Origin: Candidatus Solibacter sp.
GTDB taxonomy: Bacteria; Acidobacteriota; Terriglobia; Bryobacterales; Bryobacteraceae
Assembly (NCBI GenBank): GCA_017883345.1
Contig: JADGNT010000039.1
Coordinates: 1-13,600, forward strand
Length of the DNA: 13,600 nt
Direction: 5' to 3'
Shown here one piece after another: positions 5,789-12,545 of the stretch. Below the pieces are notes generated by a model that was given only the letters and a program-made list of their open reading frames with translations, did not search any database and had not been told where the DNA came from. The stretch's first letter is position 1. Each line of letters begins with the position of its first letter. The translations under genes were made by a program, and so were the position numbers.

Positions 5789-6075
5789 AAGGGAATCGCC
5801 TCAAGCAGCACGCGGTCTCGAATCAGCGGATGAAGAGTACTCACTTCAGCGATGTCCACCCTACGGCCCAGTTCTTCCTCCAGATCGACCAGCAGTCCGC
5901 CGGGGAACCACGGTGGCGTACGCGGACCGGCCTCGATCAGTAGATCGACGTCGCTGTTCTCGCTGGCGTCACCGCGCGCAAAGGAACCGAACACACGCAC
6001 CCGCTGCACGCCGTGCCTGGCGGCGATGGCGAGAATTGCGGCGCGCTTATCCTGGCCCAACTCATCAAGGGTCAT
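5785..6075 (-). CDS. mntA: MntA-like nucleotidyltransferase antitoxin
   Basis: Minimal nucleotidyltransferase of the MntA family; such antitoxins silence the HEPN toxin HepT by AMPylating the Tyr of its motif. The 96-residue protein shows Gly30-Ser31, then Asp42-x-Asp44 in the GSFARGD...DVDLL motif, and the third acidic residue Asp74 in Arg-Arg-Val-Asp-Ile. The motif set is complete, so the enzyme looks intact. Its stop overlaps the GTG start of the broken HepT frame, the usual translational coupling of these pairs. I chose the ATG at 6075 because family members commonly begin near Met-Thr-Leu-Asp-Glu-Leu; a TTG at 6102 would add nine residues. An intact antitoxin kept beside a dead toxin suggests recent decay or another role. 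Confidence 0.88.
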   Translation of the reverse strand: MTLDELGQDKRAAILAIAARHGVQRVRVFGSFARGDASENSDVDLLIEAGPRTPPWFPGGLLVDLEEELGRRVDIAEVSTLHPLIRDRVLLEAIPL

Positions 6076-6120
6076 GCATTCCCATTCTCGCACCAGCGGC
6101 AATATCCCGGCTGTGACCCC

Positions 6121-6153
6121 GACAGCAACGCTCCCTTACGGTCGCGGCTCCGA
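6121..6153. repeat. Short dispersed GC-rich repeat overlapping the aldolase stop codon
   Basis: The core at 6129-6152, read on the minus strand as GGAGCCGCGACC then GTAAGGGAGCG, matches a motif I recall as recurrent in Solibacter-like genomes. There is no second copy in this window, so its repeat status rests on recollection. The TAA ending the class II aldolase gene lies inside it. Confidence 0.45.
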
Positions 6154-7443
6154 TTCCCCCAAAAACACGCGATCCAGTTCGCGGGTGACGGCCTCGGGCA
6201 TGGGCGCCAGCGTGCCCACGGTATGGCAATTGATGATGGCTTCCGCGGTGGATTCCAGAACTTCCAAACGGTCGAAAGCCTCCAGAATGTCGCCGCCGGT
6301 GACCAGCACGCCGTCGTTTTCCAAGAGCGCGGCGGGACGGCGCGGCGACATGGCGGCGGCGAGCGCTTCGGCGTCGGAGAACTGCAACCCGTAGGGGAAG
6401 CGGCTGACCTCGCGGATCACGATGTAGCTCTCCGGGATGGTGCGGCTGTCCAGCGGCACGCCGGTGACGCTGAACGCCGTGGCGTTTACCGGGTAGGCGT
6501 TGACGATGGCGCCGATGGCGGAATGCTGCCGGTAGATCTCCTCATGGATGCGCGCGGCGCGGCTGGGGACGCCGCCGGCTTCGCAGTCGCCGTTGCGCAC
6601 CAGCACCAGCTCGTGAACATCCATGGTGCCGCGGTCCTGCCGGTAGGGCGTGATCAGGAAGCTCTCGCCATCCACGCGCGCCGAGAAACTGCCCTGCGTG
6701 CTGATGAAGAGGCGCTGGCGGTAGGCGCGGCGCACGAACTCGGCCAGGCGCGCGCGGAGTTCCTTCTCATGCGTGCTGGGTTCGTGGTGCGGGAAGGCGG
6801 TCCACTCGGGGGCGGAATCGCGCGCAGTCGCAATCTCGTCGTCGGTCAGGTAGCGCACCTCGCCCAACATGCGCGCCTTGATGATGGTCTTCGCCGTGAA
6901 TTCCAGCGTCTCGAAGCGGCGGAAGGCTTCCTGCAGATTGGCGCCGCCGGTGACCGCGCCGTGATTTTCCAGCAGGACGCAATGGAAGCCCTGTCCGAAA
7001 ATGGCGGCGACGTTGCGCCCCAAGGCGAGAGAGCCCGGCAGTTCGTAGGGCGCAAAACCGGCCTCGCCGCAGACCAGGCGCGTCTGGTGGAAAAGGTGCG
7101 TATCGGGAACCAGATGCACCAAACTGAATGCCACCAGTGCCACCGGATGGGCGTGCACGATGCCGTGGATATCGTGGCGTTCCCGGTAAATCTCCTGGTG
7201 GAAGGGCAGTTCGGACGATGGGCGATGCGGTCCCTCGACCGTGCCATCGGCGCGCACGCAGACGATGTCCTCGCGGCGCAGGCTGCCTTTGTCGAGGCGC
7301 GCCGGCGTGATCCAGATATCGCCGTTGTCTTCGCGGATGGAAAGATTGCCGCCCGACGTGGTGGTCATGCGGTAGCGGTAAATGCGTTGAATGGCTTGTA
7401 GAATCTCGTCGCGGGGGTGGATGAAGGAGACGGCGGATCGCAT
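6136..7443 (-). CDS. Tandem class II aldolase/adducin-domain protein (active N half, degenerate C half)
   Basis: Class II aldolases and epimerases of the fuculose/ribulose-phosphate group cleave or isomerise sugar phosphates with a zinc ion held by three histidines. This 435-residue protein holds two such domains, about 8-215 and 225-430, roughly twice the usual length. The N-terminal domain has Ser-Ser-Glu78, His97-Ala-His99-Pro and Glu-Asn-His161-Gly, matching Glu73, His92, His94 and His155 of fuculose aldolase. The aligned C-terminal positions are Ala296, Asn315, Tyr317 and Asp377, so that half should neither bind zinc nor catalyse. No signal peptide, so cytosolic; substrate unknown. Met at 7443 was chosen because the further upstream frame (TTG, 7497) translates a repeat arm. 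The gene is divergent from the M16 peptidase and 60 nt upstream of mntA. Confidence 0.87.
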   Translation of the reverse strand: MRSAVSFIHPRDEILQAIQRIYRYRMTTTSGGNLSIREDNGDIWITPARLDKGSLRREDIVCVRADGTVEGPHRPSSELPFHQEIYRERHDIHGIVHAHPVALVAFSLVHLVPDTHLFHQTRLVCGEAGFAPYELPGSLALGRNVAAIFGQGFHCVLLENHGAVTGGANLQEAFRRFETLEFTAKTIIKARMLGEVRYLTDDEIATARDSAPEWTAFPHHEPSTHEKELRARLAEFVRRAYRQRLFISTQGSFSARVDGESFLITPYRQDRGTMDVHELVLVRNGDCEAGGVPSRAARIHEEIYRQHSAIGAIVNAYPVNATAFSVTGVPLDSRTIPESYIVIREVSRFPYGLQFSDAEALAAAMSPRRPAALLENDGVLVTGGDILEAFDRLEVLESTAEAIINCHTVGTLAPMPEAVTRELDRVFLGESEPRP

Positions 7444-7468
7444 ACTTCTATCTTCGCCCAAGAAGATC

Positions 7469-7495
7469 GGTAGCACGCAAAAGCGCCCGCCCCAC
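7469..7495. repeat. Diverged half copy of the 1733-1804 repeat
   Basis: The 27 nt match the right arm at 1778-1804 at 22 of 27 positions, sharing the AAAGCGCC core and the CCGCCCCAC-like end. The internal stem is partly lost. It lies in the short divergent region between the aldolase and M16 genes, where both promoters must fit. Confidence 0.6.
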
Positions 7496-7506
7496 AAAAT
7501 GATAAG

Positions 7507-10224
7507 ATGTGCTGCATGCTACACCGCTTCGCCCCTCTCGCCCTGATTCTGTTCGCCTGCCGTATGCTGCCGGCAGCCGACGTCAACATTCCCTACGAAA
7601 AGTTCACCCTGTCCAATGGCCTAACCGTGCTGGTCCACGAAGACCATAAGGCGCCCATCGTGGCCGTCAATACCTGGTATCACGTGGGGTCGAAGAATGA
7701 GAAGCCCGGCAAGACCGGTTTCGCCCACCTCTTCGAGCACCTCATGTTCGGCGGCAGCGACAACCTCAAAGGCCGATACATCGACGCCATGGAAAAAGTG
7801 GGCGCCACCGACCTGAACGGCACCACCAACGAAGACCGCACCAACTACTTCGAGAACGTGCCGGTCTCGGCCCTCGACTACACCCTTTTCCTGGAAAGCG
7901 ACCGCATGGGCCACTTCTATAACTCCATCAATAAGGAAGTGCTCGACCTGCAACGGGGCGTGGTCCAGAACGAAAAACGCCAGGGCGAGAACCAGCCCTA
8001 CGCGGTCGCCGATGAGATCATCGTAAAGAACACCGCTCCCGTTGGGCATCCGTATTCCTGGACGGTGATCGGCGCCATGGAAGACCTGGATGCGGCCGCA
8101 CTCTCCGATGTCCAGAAGTGGTTTCAGACTTACTACGGCCCTTCGAACGCGGTCCTGATCCTCGCCGGCGATATCGACCTGAAGACCGCCAAAGAGAAAG
8201 TGACGAAGTATTACGGCGACATCCCGCCCGGTCCGCCCATCGCACGCCCCACCGAATGGATTGCCAAGATGACGGGCGAGCATCGCGGCTCGGTTCAGGA
8301 CCGCGTGCCGCAAGCTCTCCTCACCATGACCTGGAACACTCCGCAGTGGTCCACCCGCGATTCGGTGCTGCTGGAGTTGGTCGGACAGGTTCTGAGCGAC
8401 GGCAAGACCTCCCGTTTTTACAAGCGGCTGGTGTATGACGACCGTATCGCGACCCAGGTGCAGGCCGGCCAGAACGCCCGTGAAATCAACGGCCAGTTTC
8501 AGATCTACGCCTTCGCGCAACCGGGCGCCGGCCTGGAGAAGGTGGAAGGCGCCGTGCGCGAGGAAATCGCGCGCTTCCTCAAGGATGGTCCCAACGATTC
8601 GGAACTCGAACGTGTCAAGGTGCAGTACGAAGCCGGCCTGATCCGCGGCGTGGAACGCATCGGTGGCTTCGGCGGCAAGAGCGACCGTCTGGCCCAGGGC
8701 GTGACGTTCGCCGGCAACCCCGAACAGTACAAGCTCGCCCTGAACTGGGTCCGGCAGGCGACCAAGGCCGATCTACAACAGGTGGCGCGCGCCTGGTTGT
8801 CGGATGGCGTGTACATCCTCGAAGTCCACCCCTTCCCGGATCTCAAGCCGGTCACTTCGGCGGTGGATCGCACCAAGCTCCCCGGTACGGCCAGCCCGGA
8901 CGATGCCAAGCTGCCCAAGTTCCAACGCGCCACGCTGTCGAACGGATTGAAGGTGATTCTGGCGGAGCGCCACGACACGCCGCTGGTCAGTCTCTGGATG
9001 CAAGTCAAGGCCGGATACGCCGCCGACGAGCCTGCGAAGCTCGGCGCCACCATGCTGATGAGCGCGGTGCTTCCTGGCGGCACCAAATCCCGCGATTCGC
9101 TTCAGATTAGCGACGATCTCCAGCGTTTGGGGGCCAACCTCGACGCGTACTCGAATCTGGATTTCACCATGATTCAACTGTCCGCGCTCACCGCCAAGCT
9201 GGACGCGTCGCTCGATCTGTACGCCGACATCTTGCTGAACCCCACCTTCCCGGAGAGCGAATTCAAGCGGGAACAGGCCATTCAACTGGCTAACATTCAG
9301 CAGGAGCAGAGCGAACCCTTCGGCATGGCGTTGCGCGTGTTTCCCCCGCTGTTATTTGGTGAGGGCCACGCTTACTCGATGCCCTATTCCGGCAGCGGCC
9401 GGGCCGACACCGTCGGAAAGTTGCGCCGCGAGGATCTGGAGAAGTTATACACCACTTGGGTTCGGCCGAATAACTCCGTCCTGGTGGTGGTGGGCGACAC
9501 TACGCTCGCCGACCTGGTTCCGAAGCTCGAGAAACGCCTCGCCGCCTGGAAGCCTGGCGCGGTACCCGCCAAGGCCATCGCCCACGTAGAACGCCCGAAG
9601 CAGCCTTTGGTATATCTCATCGACAAGCCGGACGCGCTGCAAACGGTAATCGTCGCGGGCGGCATTGCACCACCGATCGACGCCAACCAGGAAATCGCCC
9701 TCGGCACGCTGAACGATATTTGGGGCGGCACGTTCGGCAGCCGCTTGAACATGAACCTGCGCGAAGACAAGCACTGGTCCTATGGTGCGCGGAGCCTCCT
9801 GCTTGCGACCACCGCGCAGCGTCCATTCATCGGCTTCGCGCCGGTGCAGACCGACAAGACCAAAGAGTCTCTCGAAGAGCTGCGCAAGGAATTCAAAGAG
9901 GTGGTAGGCGCCCGTCCGCCCAGCCAGGAAGAACTGGATAAAGCCAAGGTGCGCAAGGTGCTGGAATTGCCAGGGTCGCGCGAAACCCAGGGTGCGGTCG
10001 GACGCTCCATACGCACCATCCTGCAGGGCGGGCTTCCCGACGACTACTGGGACACCTATGCCGCCAAGGTGAAGGCGCTGTCCGTGGGCGATCTCAAAGA
10101 CGCCGCCCGTACTCTCATCGACCCAGATCATCTCATCTGGGTAATCGTCGGCGATCGCGCCAAGATCGAGAAATCCATCCGCGAGCTGAACCTGGGCGAA
10201 GTCAAGATCATTCAGGCTCAGTAA
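7507..10224 (+). CDS. Exported two-domain M16 (pitrilysin-type) zinc metallopeptidase
   Basis: M16 peptidases degrade peptides in a closed chamber made by two related halves. This 905-residue protein joins both halves in one chain. The N-terminal half has the inverted zinc motif His74-Leu-Phe-Glu77-His78 and the downstream ligand Glu156 (Gln-Asn-Glu-Lys-Arg). The second half begins near 475 (Thr-Leu-Ser-Asn-Gly-Leu-Lys-Val). Its equivalent of the zinc motif reads Met-Leu-Met-Ser-Ala at about 516-520, so it is the expected non-catalytic partner. It ends with the conserved Ser-Arg-Leu...Leu-Arg-Glu...Ser-Tyr-Gly-Ala region. A hydrophobic leader (Leu-Ala-Leu-Ile-Leu-Phe-Ala-Cys) gives export; Leu-Phe-Ala-Cys could be a weak lipobox. 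The start may instead be the ATG at 7516, since neither has a Shine-Dalgarno and TAAGAT lies 7 nt before 7516. The gene stands alone. Confidence 0.92.
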   Translation: MCCMLHRFAPLALILFACRMLPAADVNIPYEKFTLSNGLTVLVHEDHKAPIVAVNTWYHVGSKNEKPGKTGFAHLFEHLMFGGSDNLKGRYIDAMEKVGATDLNGTTNEDRTNYFENVPVSALDYTLFLESDRMGHFYNSINKEVLDLQRGVVQNEKRQGENQPYAVADEIIVKNTAPVGHPYSWTVIGAMEDLDAAALSDVQKWFQTYYGPSNAVLILAGDIDLKTAKEKVTKYYGDIPPGPPIARPTEWIAKMTGEHRGSVQDRVPQALLTMTWNTPQWSTRDSVLLELVGQVLSDGKTSRFYKRLVYDDRIATQVQAGQNAREINGQFQIYAFAQPGAGLEKVEGAVREEIARFLKDGPNDSELERVKVQYEAGLIRGVERIGGFGGKSDRLAQGVTFAGNPEQYKLALNWVRQATKADLQQVARAWLSDGVYILEVHPFPDLKPVTSAVDRTKLPGTASPDDAKLPKFQRATLSNGLKVILAERHDTPLVSLWMQVKAGYAADEPAKLGATMLMSAVLPGGTKSRDSLQISDDLQRLGANLDAYSNLDFTMIQLSALTAKLDASLDLYADILLNPTFPESEFKREQAIQLANIQQEQSEPFGMALRVFPPLLFGEGHAYSMPYSGSGRADTVGKLRREDLEKLYTTWVRPNNSVLVVVGDTTLADLVPKLEKRLAAWKPGAVPAKAIAHVERPKQPLVYLIDKPDALQTVIVAGGIAPPIDANQEIALGTLNDIWGGTFGSRLNMNLREDKHWSYGARSLLLATTAQRPFIGFAPVQTDKTKESLEELRKEFKEVVGARPPSQEELDKAKVRKVLELPGSRETQGAVGRSIRTILQGGLPDDYWDTYAAKVKALSVGDLKDAARTLIDPDHLIWVIVGDRAKIEKSIRELNLGEVKIIQAQ

Positions 10225-10235
10225 CGCGGCCGCGC

Positions 10236-10255
10236 CGGTGACAGGGATGTCGCCG
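10236..10255. terminator. Weak hairpin after the M16 gene
   Basis: CGGTGAC (10236-10242) can pair with GTCGCCG (10249-10255) with one G-U pair across a 6-nt loop, 11 nt after the M16 stop and in the convergent gap before the PIN gene. There is no T-tract, so a terminator role is only possible. Confidence 0.25.
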
Positions 10256-10293
10256 TCAGGGAAATCGGGGCAGGAGAATCTCGCGCTGGCAGA

Positions 10294-10728
10294 TTAGTAC
10301 CTCATTCTCTGCATGAGCGTGATGTCGTCCATGACTGAGATCCCTACTCGCGTCAGGAAGCGGGTTATGCCCGGATCATAGAAGTCGTCGTCCTTTGTGC
10401 AGATGACGTCTGCTTCGCCAATTAGCGCCGTCTGGACGACAACGATGTCGTTCACGTCGCGGATGGGTATGCTCAATAGGGGATTGAGCGTCACGAGTTC
10501 GGAAACTTCACGCAGGAAGCCGATGTAGTCGTAGATTCGGGATTCCGGCAAGCCATGCAGCGCCTGCATTCGGGGGTATCGAAGGACTCTCGCCAACTCG
10601 TAGAGAATCTCGCTCGAAAGCAGCAACGCGTGTCGGCCCGCGACGATGTCGAGCAAGAGCTGGCGGGCGAGTCCCTGGGAGCTTTCGTTGGCGCGAACCA
10701 GGATAGTCGTGTCGAGGACAATCCTCAC
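10294..10728 (-). CDS. PIN-domain putative toxin (COG1569-type, VapC-like)
   Basis: PIN-domain proteins of this type are Mg-dependent ribonucleases acting as toxins of toxin-antitoxin pairs. The 144 residues match the family length. The acidic site is visible: Asp6 in Val-Leu-Asp-Thr, Glu44 in Leu-Tyr-Glu-Leu-Ala-Arg-Val-Leu, Asp94 in Arg-Asp-Val-Asn-Asp, and Asp113 or Asp115 in Thr-Lys-Asp-Asp-Asp-Phe. The set looks complete, so the nuclease should be functional. It starts at a GTG that overlaps the stop of the upstream gene (GTGA), indicating translational coupling to a likely antitoxin. It resembles the group annotated as 'putative toxin-antitoxin system toxin component, PIN family' more than classical VapC. 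The RNA target cannot be told from sequence. Confidence 0.87.
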   Translation of the reverse strand: MRIVLDTTILVRANESSQGLARQLLLDIVAGRHALLLSSEILYELARVLRYPRMQALHGLPESRIYDYIGFLREVSELVTLNPLLSIPIRDVNDIVVVQTALIGEADVICTKDDDFYDPGITRFLTRVGISVMDDITLMQRMRY

Positions 10729-10997
10729 TGGCGTGGACGATAGCCCGGGCGGCTGTTCCGCATCGCCTCGTTGATGATGCCGTCGGCTTCCTCAGCGGAG
10801 ACAGGCTGGCGTTTCGCGTCCACCTCCGCAAAATACTGGCGGAGACCCTCGACGATCTGTTGGCGTCGTTGATCGGATATGGCGGGTGGCTGGAAAGCCT
10901 GAACGCTCACGGTCTCTTGCTCCGATACGGACCGCCCGAGCAGGCTCTCGACTGCCATCTTCTGGTCGGGCGAAAGGTCTTTCACTTCACGGATCAT
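10725..10997 (-). CDS. Small protein, putative antitoxin of the PIN toxin
   Basis: This 90-residue protein is not one I recognise by family. It is hydrophilic and mostly helical in appearance: an N-terminal stretch (Asp-Leu-Ser-Pro-Asp-Gln-Lys), a middle linker with Gln-Pro-Pro, a charged helix (Arg-Arg-Gln-Gln-Ile-Val-Glu-Gly-Leu), and a basic C-terminus rich in Arg and Pro. No clear ribbon-helix-helix or AbrB-type DNA-binding motif is evident. The role is inferred from context: it directly precedes and overlaps the PIN toxin, both have typical TA sizes, and a promoter lies just upstream. The ATG at 10997 has only a poor ribosome site. Confidence 0.72.
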   Translation of the reverse strand: MIREVKDLSPDQKMAVESLLGRSVSEQETVSVQAFQPPAISDQRRQQIVEGLRQYFAEVDAKRQPVSAEEADGIINEAMRNSRPGYRPRQ

Positions 10998-11025
10998 ATG
11001 CTGCCCACGAACGCCTTCTAGTTAC

Positions 11026-11055
11026 ATTATGACGGATTTGTCGTATCGCTCTCAA
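11026..11055 (-). promoter_or_regulatory. Sigma70-like promoter of the PIN toxin-antitoxin operon
   Basis: On the minus strand TTGAGA (11050-11055) is followed by an 18-nt spacer and CATAAT (11026-11031); each box matches the consensus at five of six bases. The predicted start site near 11019 leaves a leader of about 22 nt before the antitoxin ATG at 10997. Confidence 0.55.
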
Positions 11056-11220
11056 ATGGCTGATCTCCCCCAAAAAAAATGCGTTTGGGAATGCGGAACG
11101 GCCGCCGGTGGGGCTGCTTTACAGGATCGCCCCATACACTCACAATTCCGCGATATCGTGCGGTTCGGCACTTCTGGGCGTTTTACAGTACGAAACGGAG
11201 GTCGGCCGGCACGAAAGTGT

Positions 11221-11249
11221 TTGACCCGGCGTGCGTCCTGCGTCAATCA
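11221..11249 (+). promoter_or_regulatory. Possible weak promoter of the PL22-GH2 operon
   Basis: The gap between the antitoxin gene and PL22 (10998-11282, 285 bp) holds no gene I can support. It contains a run of eight A (11072-11079 region) and a TTGACC box at 11221-11226. At 17 nt spacing the -10 candidate CAATCA is poor, so an activator or another sigma factor may be needed. No convincing operator palindrome was found. Confidence 0.25.
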
Positions 11250-11263
11250 TGGGGTTCCACTAC

Positions 11264-11276
11264 GGAGAGGGAAGGG
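11264..11276 (+). promoter_or_regulatory. Purine-rich ribosome site fixing the PL22 start
   Basis: GGAGAGGGAAGGG ends 6 nt before the ATG at 11283. It supports this start, with a good signal peptide, over the much longer upstream open frame from 11079. Confidence 0.75.
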
Positions 11277-11282
11277 AATACT

Positions 11283-12545
11283 ATGTTTGCACGCATCGGC
11301 CTCGTCGCCATCCTTACGCTGCCGGCATTTCTGGCGCAGGGAGCGGAACCACCCAAATCCTGGATCGACCCCGATACCGGTCATCGTGTGGTCCGCCTGA
11401 CCGAAGAACCCAACAGCGCCAGCCTCTACTTCAACCAGAACGGCTACACCGCGGATGGCCGGAAGATGGTCTACACCACGCCGGAAGGCGTCAGCGTGCT
11501 GGACCTGGAAACGCGCACCGCCAAGAGTGTGGTGAAGGGGCGCGTACAGGTGATCGTCACCGGGCACAAGACGCAGAACGTGTACTACCGCAAGGGCGAC
11601 GAGATCTTCGCCACCAACGTGGACACGCTGGACACGCGGCGCATCGCGAAGCTGCCGGTGCGCGGATCGGTGGCCACGGTGAACGCCGATGAGACGCTGC
11701 TGGCCGGCACCTACATCGAAGGCAACGGGCAGGATTTCGCGGGACGGAATCCCCCGCCGGGCCAGGCCGCCCCGGCGCCGGCTGCGACGGCGGGTCAGAT
11801 CCACCCCCTCGAACAGGCGCTGAATAAGGGCCAGATGATGGAGCAGCGGCTGGCCGCGCACCTGCCGATGGCGATGTTCACCATCAACGCCTCGACCGGC
11901 GAAGTCAAGGTGATCCATCGAGCCACTGACTGGTTGAATCACCTGGAGTTTTCGCCTACCGATCCGAACCTGCTCATGTTCTGCCACGAGGGTCCCTGGC
12001 ACAAGGTGGACCGCTTATGGACCATGCACACCGATGGCAGCCACATCGTCCAGGTCCACACCCGCACCATGGCGGGAGAGATCTGGGGGCACGAGTTCTG
12101 GAGCCACGACGGCAAGACCATCTGGTACGACTTGCAGACGCCGCGCGGCGAGGATTTCTGGCTGGCGGGCTACAACGTGGAAACCGGCGAGCGCACCCGC
12201 TATCACTTGCAGCGCGACGAGTGGTCGATTCACTTCAACGTGACGCGCGACGGCAAACTGTTCTGCGGCGATGGCGGCGACCCCGGTCAGGTGGCCAAGG
12301 CCAAGAACGGGCAGTGGATCTATCTCTTCCGTCCGGAAGCCATTAAGTTCCAGGGCGAGCTCAACGAGAAGGAATTCGTGCAGCCCGGCGTGCTTCGCGC
12401 CGAGAAGCTGGTCAATATGGCGAAGCACACCTACCGGCTGGAGCCGAATGTGAGCTTCACGCCGGACCAGAAGTGGGTGGTGTTCCGCTCCAACATGTTC
12501 GGCGATACGTACACTTTTGCGGTAGAGGTAGCCAAAGCGCAATGA
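11283..12545 (+). CDS. Exported oligogalacturonate lyase (PL22 family)
   Basis: PL22 enzymes cleave digalacturonate and other short oligogalacturonates by beta-elimination on a seven-bladed propeller, yielding 5-keto-4-deoxyuronate. The 420-residue protein opens after its leader with the family-typical Trp-Ile-Asp-Pro-Asp-Thr-Gly-His-Arg-Val-Val-Arg-Leu-Thr. Conserved-looking His residues lie at 220 (Leu-Asn-His-Leu-Glu-Phe-Ser-Pro), 235 and 240 (Phe-Cys-His-Glu-Gly-Pro-Trp-His), 270 and 275 (Gly-His-Glu-Phe-Trp-Ser-His), and 317 (Ser-Ile-His-Phe-Asn). Some of these should form the Mn and catalytic site, but I cannot assign each. A signal peptide (about 1-20) and a Pro/Ala-rich insertion near 157-170 are unusual, as enterobacterial Ogl is cytoplasmic. 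It overlaps the GH2 start by ATGA, so the two are coupled. Confidence 0.9.
   Translation: MFARIGLVAILTLPAFLAQGAEPPKSWIDPDTGHRVVRLTEEPNSASLYFNQNGYTADGRKMVYTTPEGVSVLDLETRTAKSVVKGRVQVIVTGHKTQNVYYRKGDEIFATNVDTLDTRRIAKLPVRGSVATVNADETLLAGTYIEGNGQDFAGRNPPPGQAAPAPAATAGQIHPLEQALNKGQMMEQRLAAHLPMAMFTINASTGEVKVIHRATDWLNHLEFSPTDPNLLMFCHEGPWHKVDRLWTMHTDGSHIVQVHTRTMAGEIWGHEFWSHDGKTIWYDLQTPRGEDFWLAGYNVETGERTRYHLQRDEWSIHFNVTRDGKLFCGDGGDPGQVAKAKNGQWIYLFRPEAIKFQGELNEKEFVQPGVLRAEKLVNMAKHTYRLEPNVSFTPDQKWVVFRSNMFGDTYTFAVEVAKAQ

Noticed and set aside
6013..7401. 462-codon open frame on the plus strand
   Set aside because: It lies opposite the class II aldolase gene, shows no recognisable domain and has the low-complexity look (Ala/Gly/Arg/His-rich) of an antisense frame in high-GC DNA.
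11148..11163. Possible operator around CGATATCG upstream of PL22
   Set aside because: Only the central 8 bases are palindromic; the flanks do not pair and no second site was found, so chance is likely.
11079..11282. Upstream extension of the PL22 frame by 68 codons
   Set aside because: The strong ribosome site and signal peptide at 11283 define the start; the extension has no family similarity.
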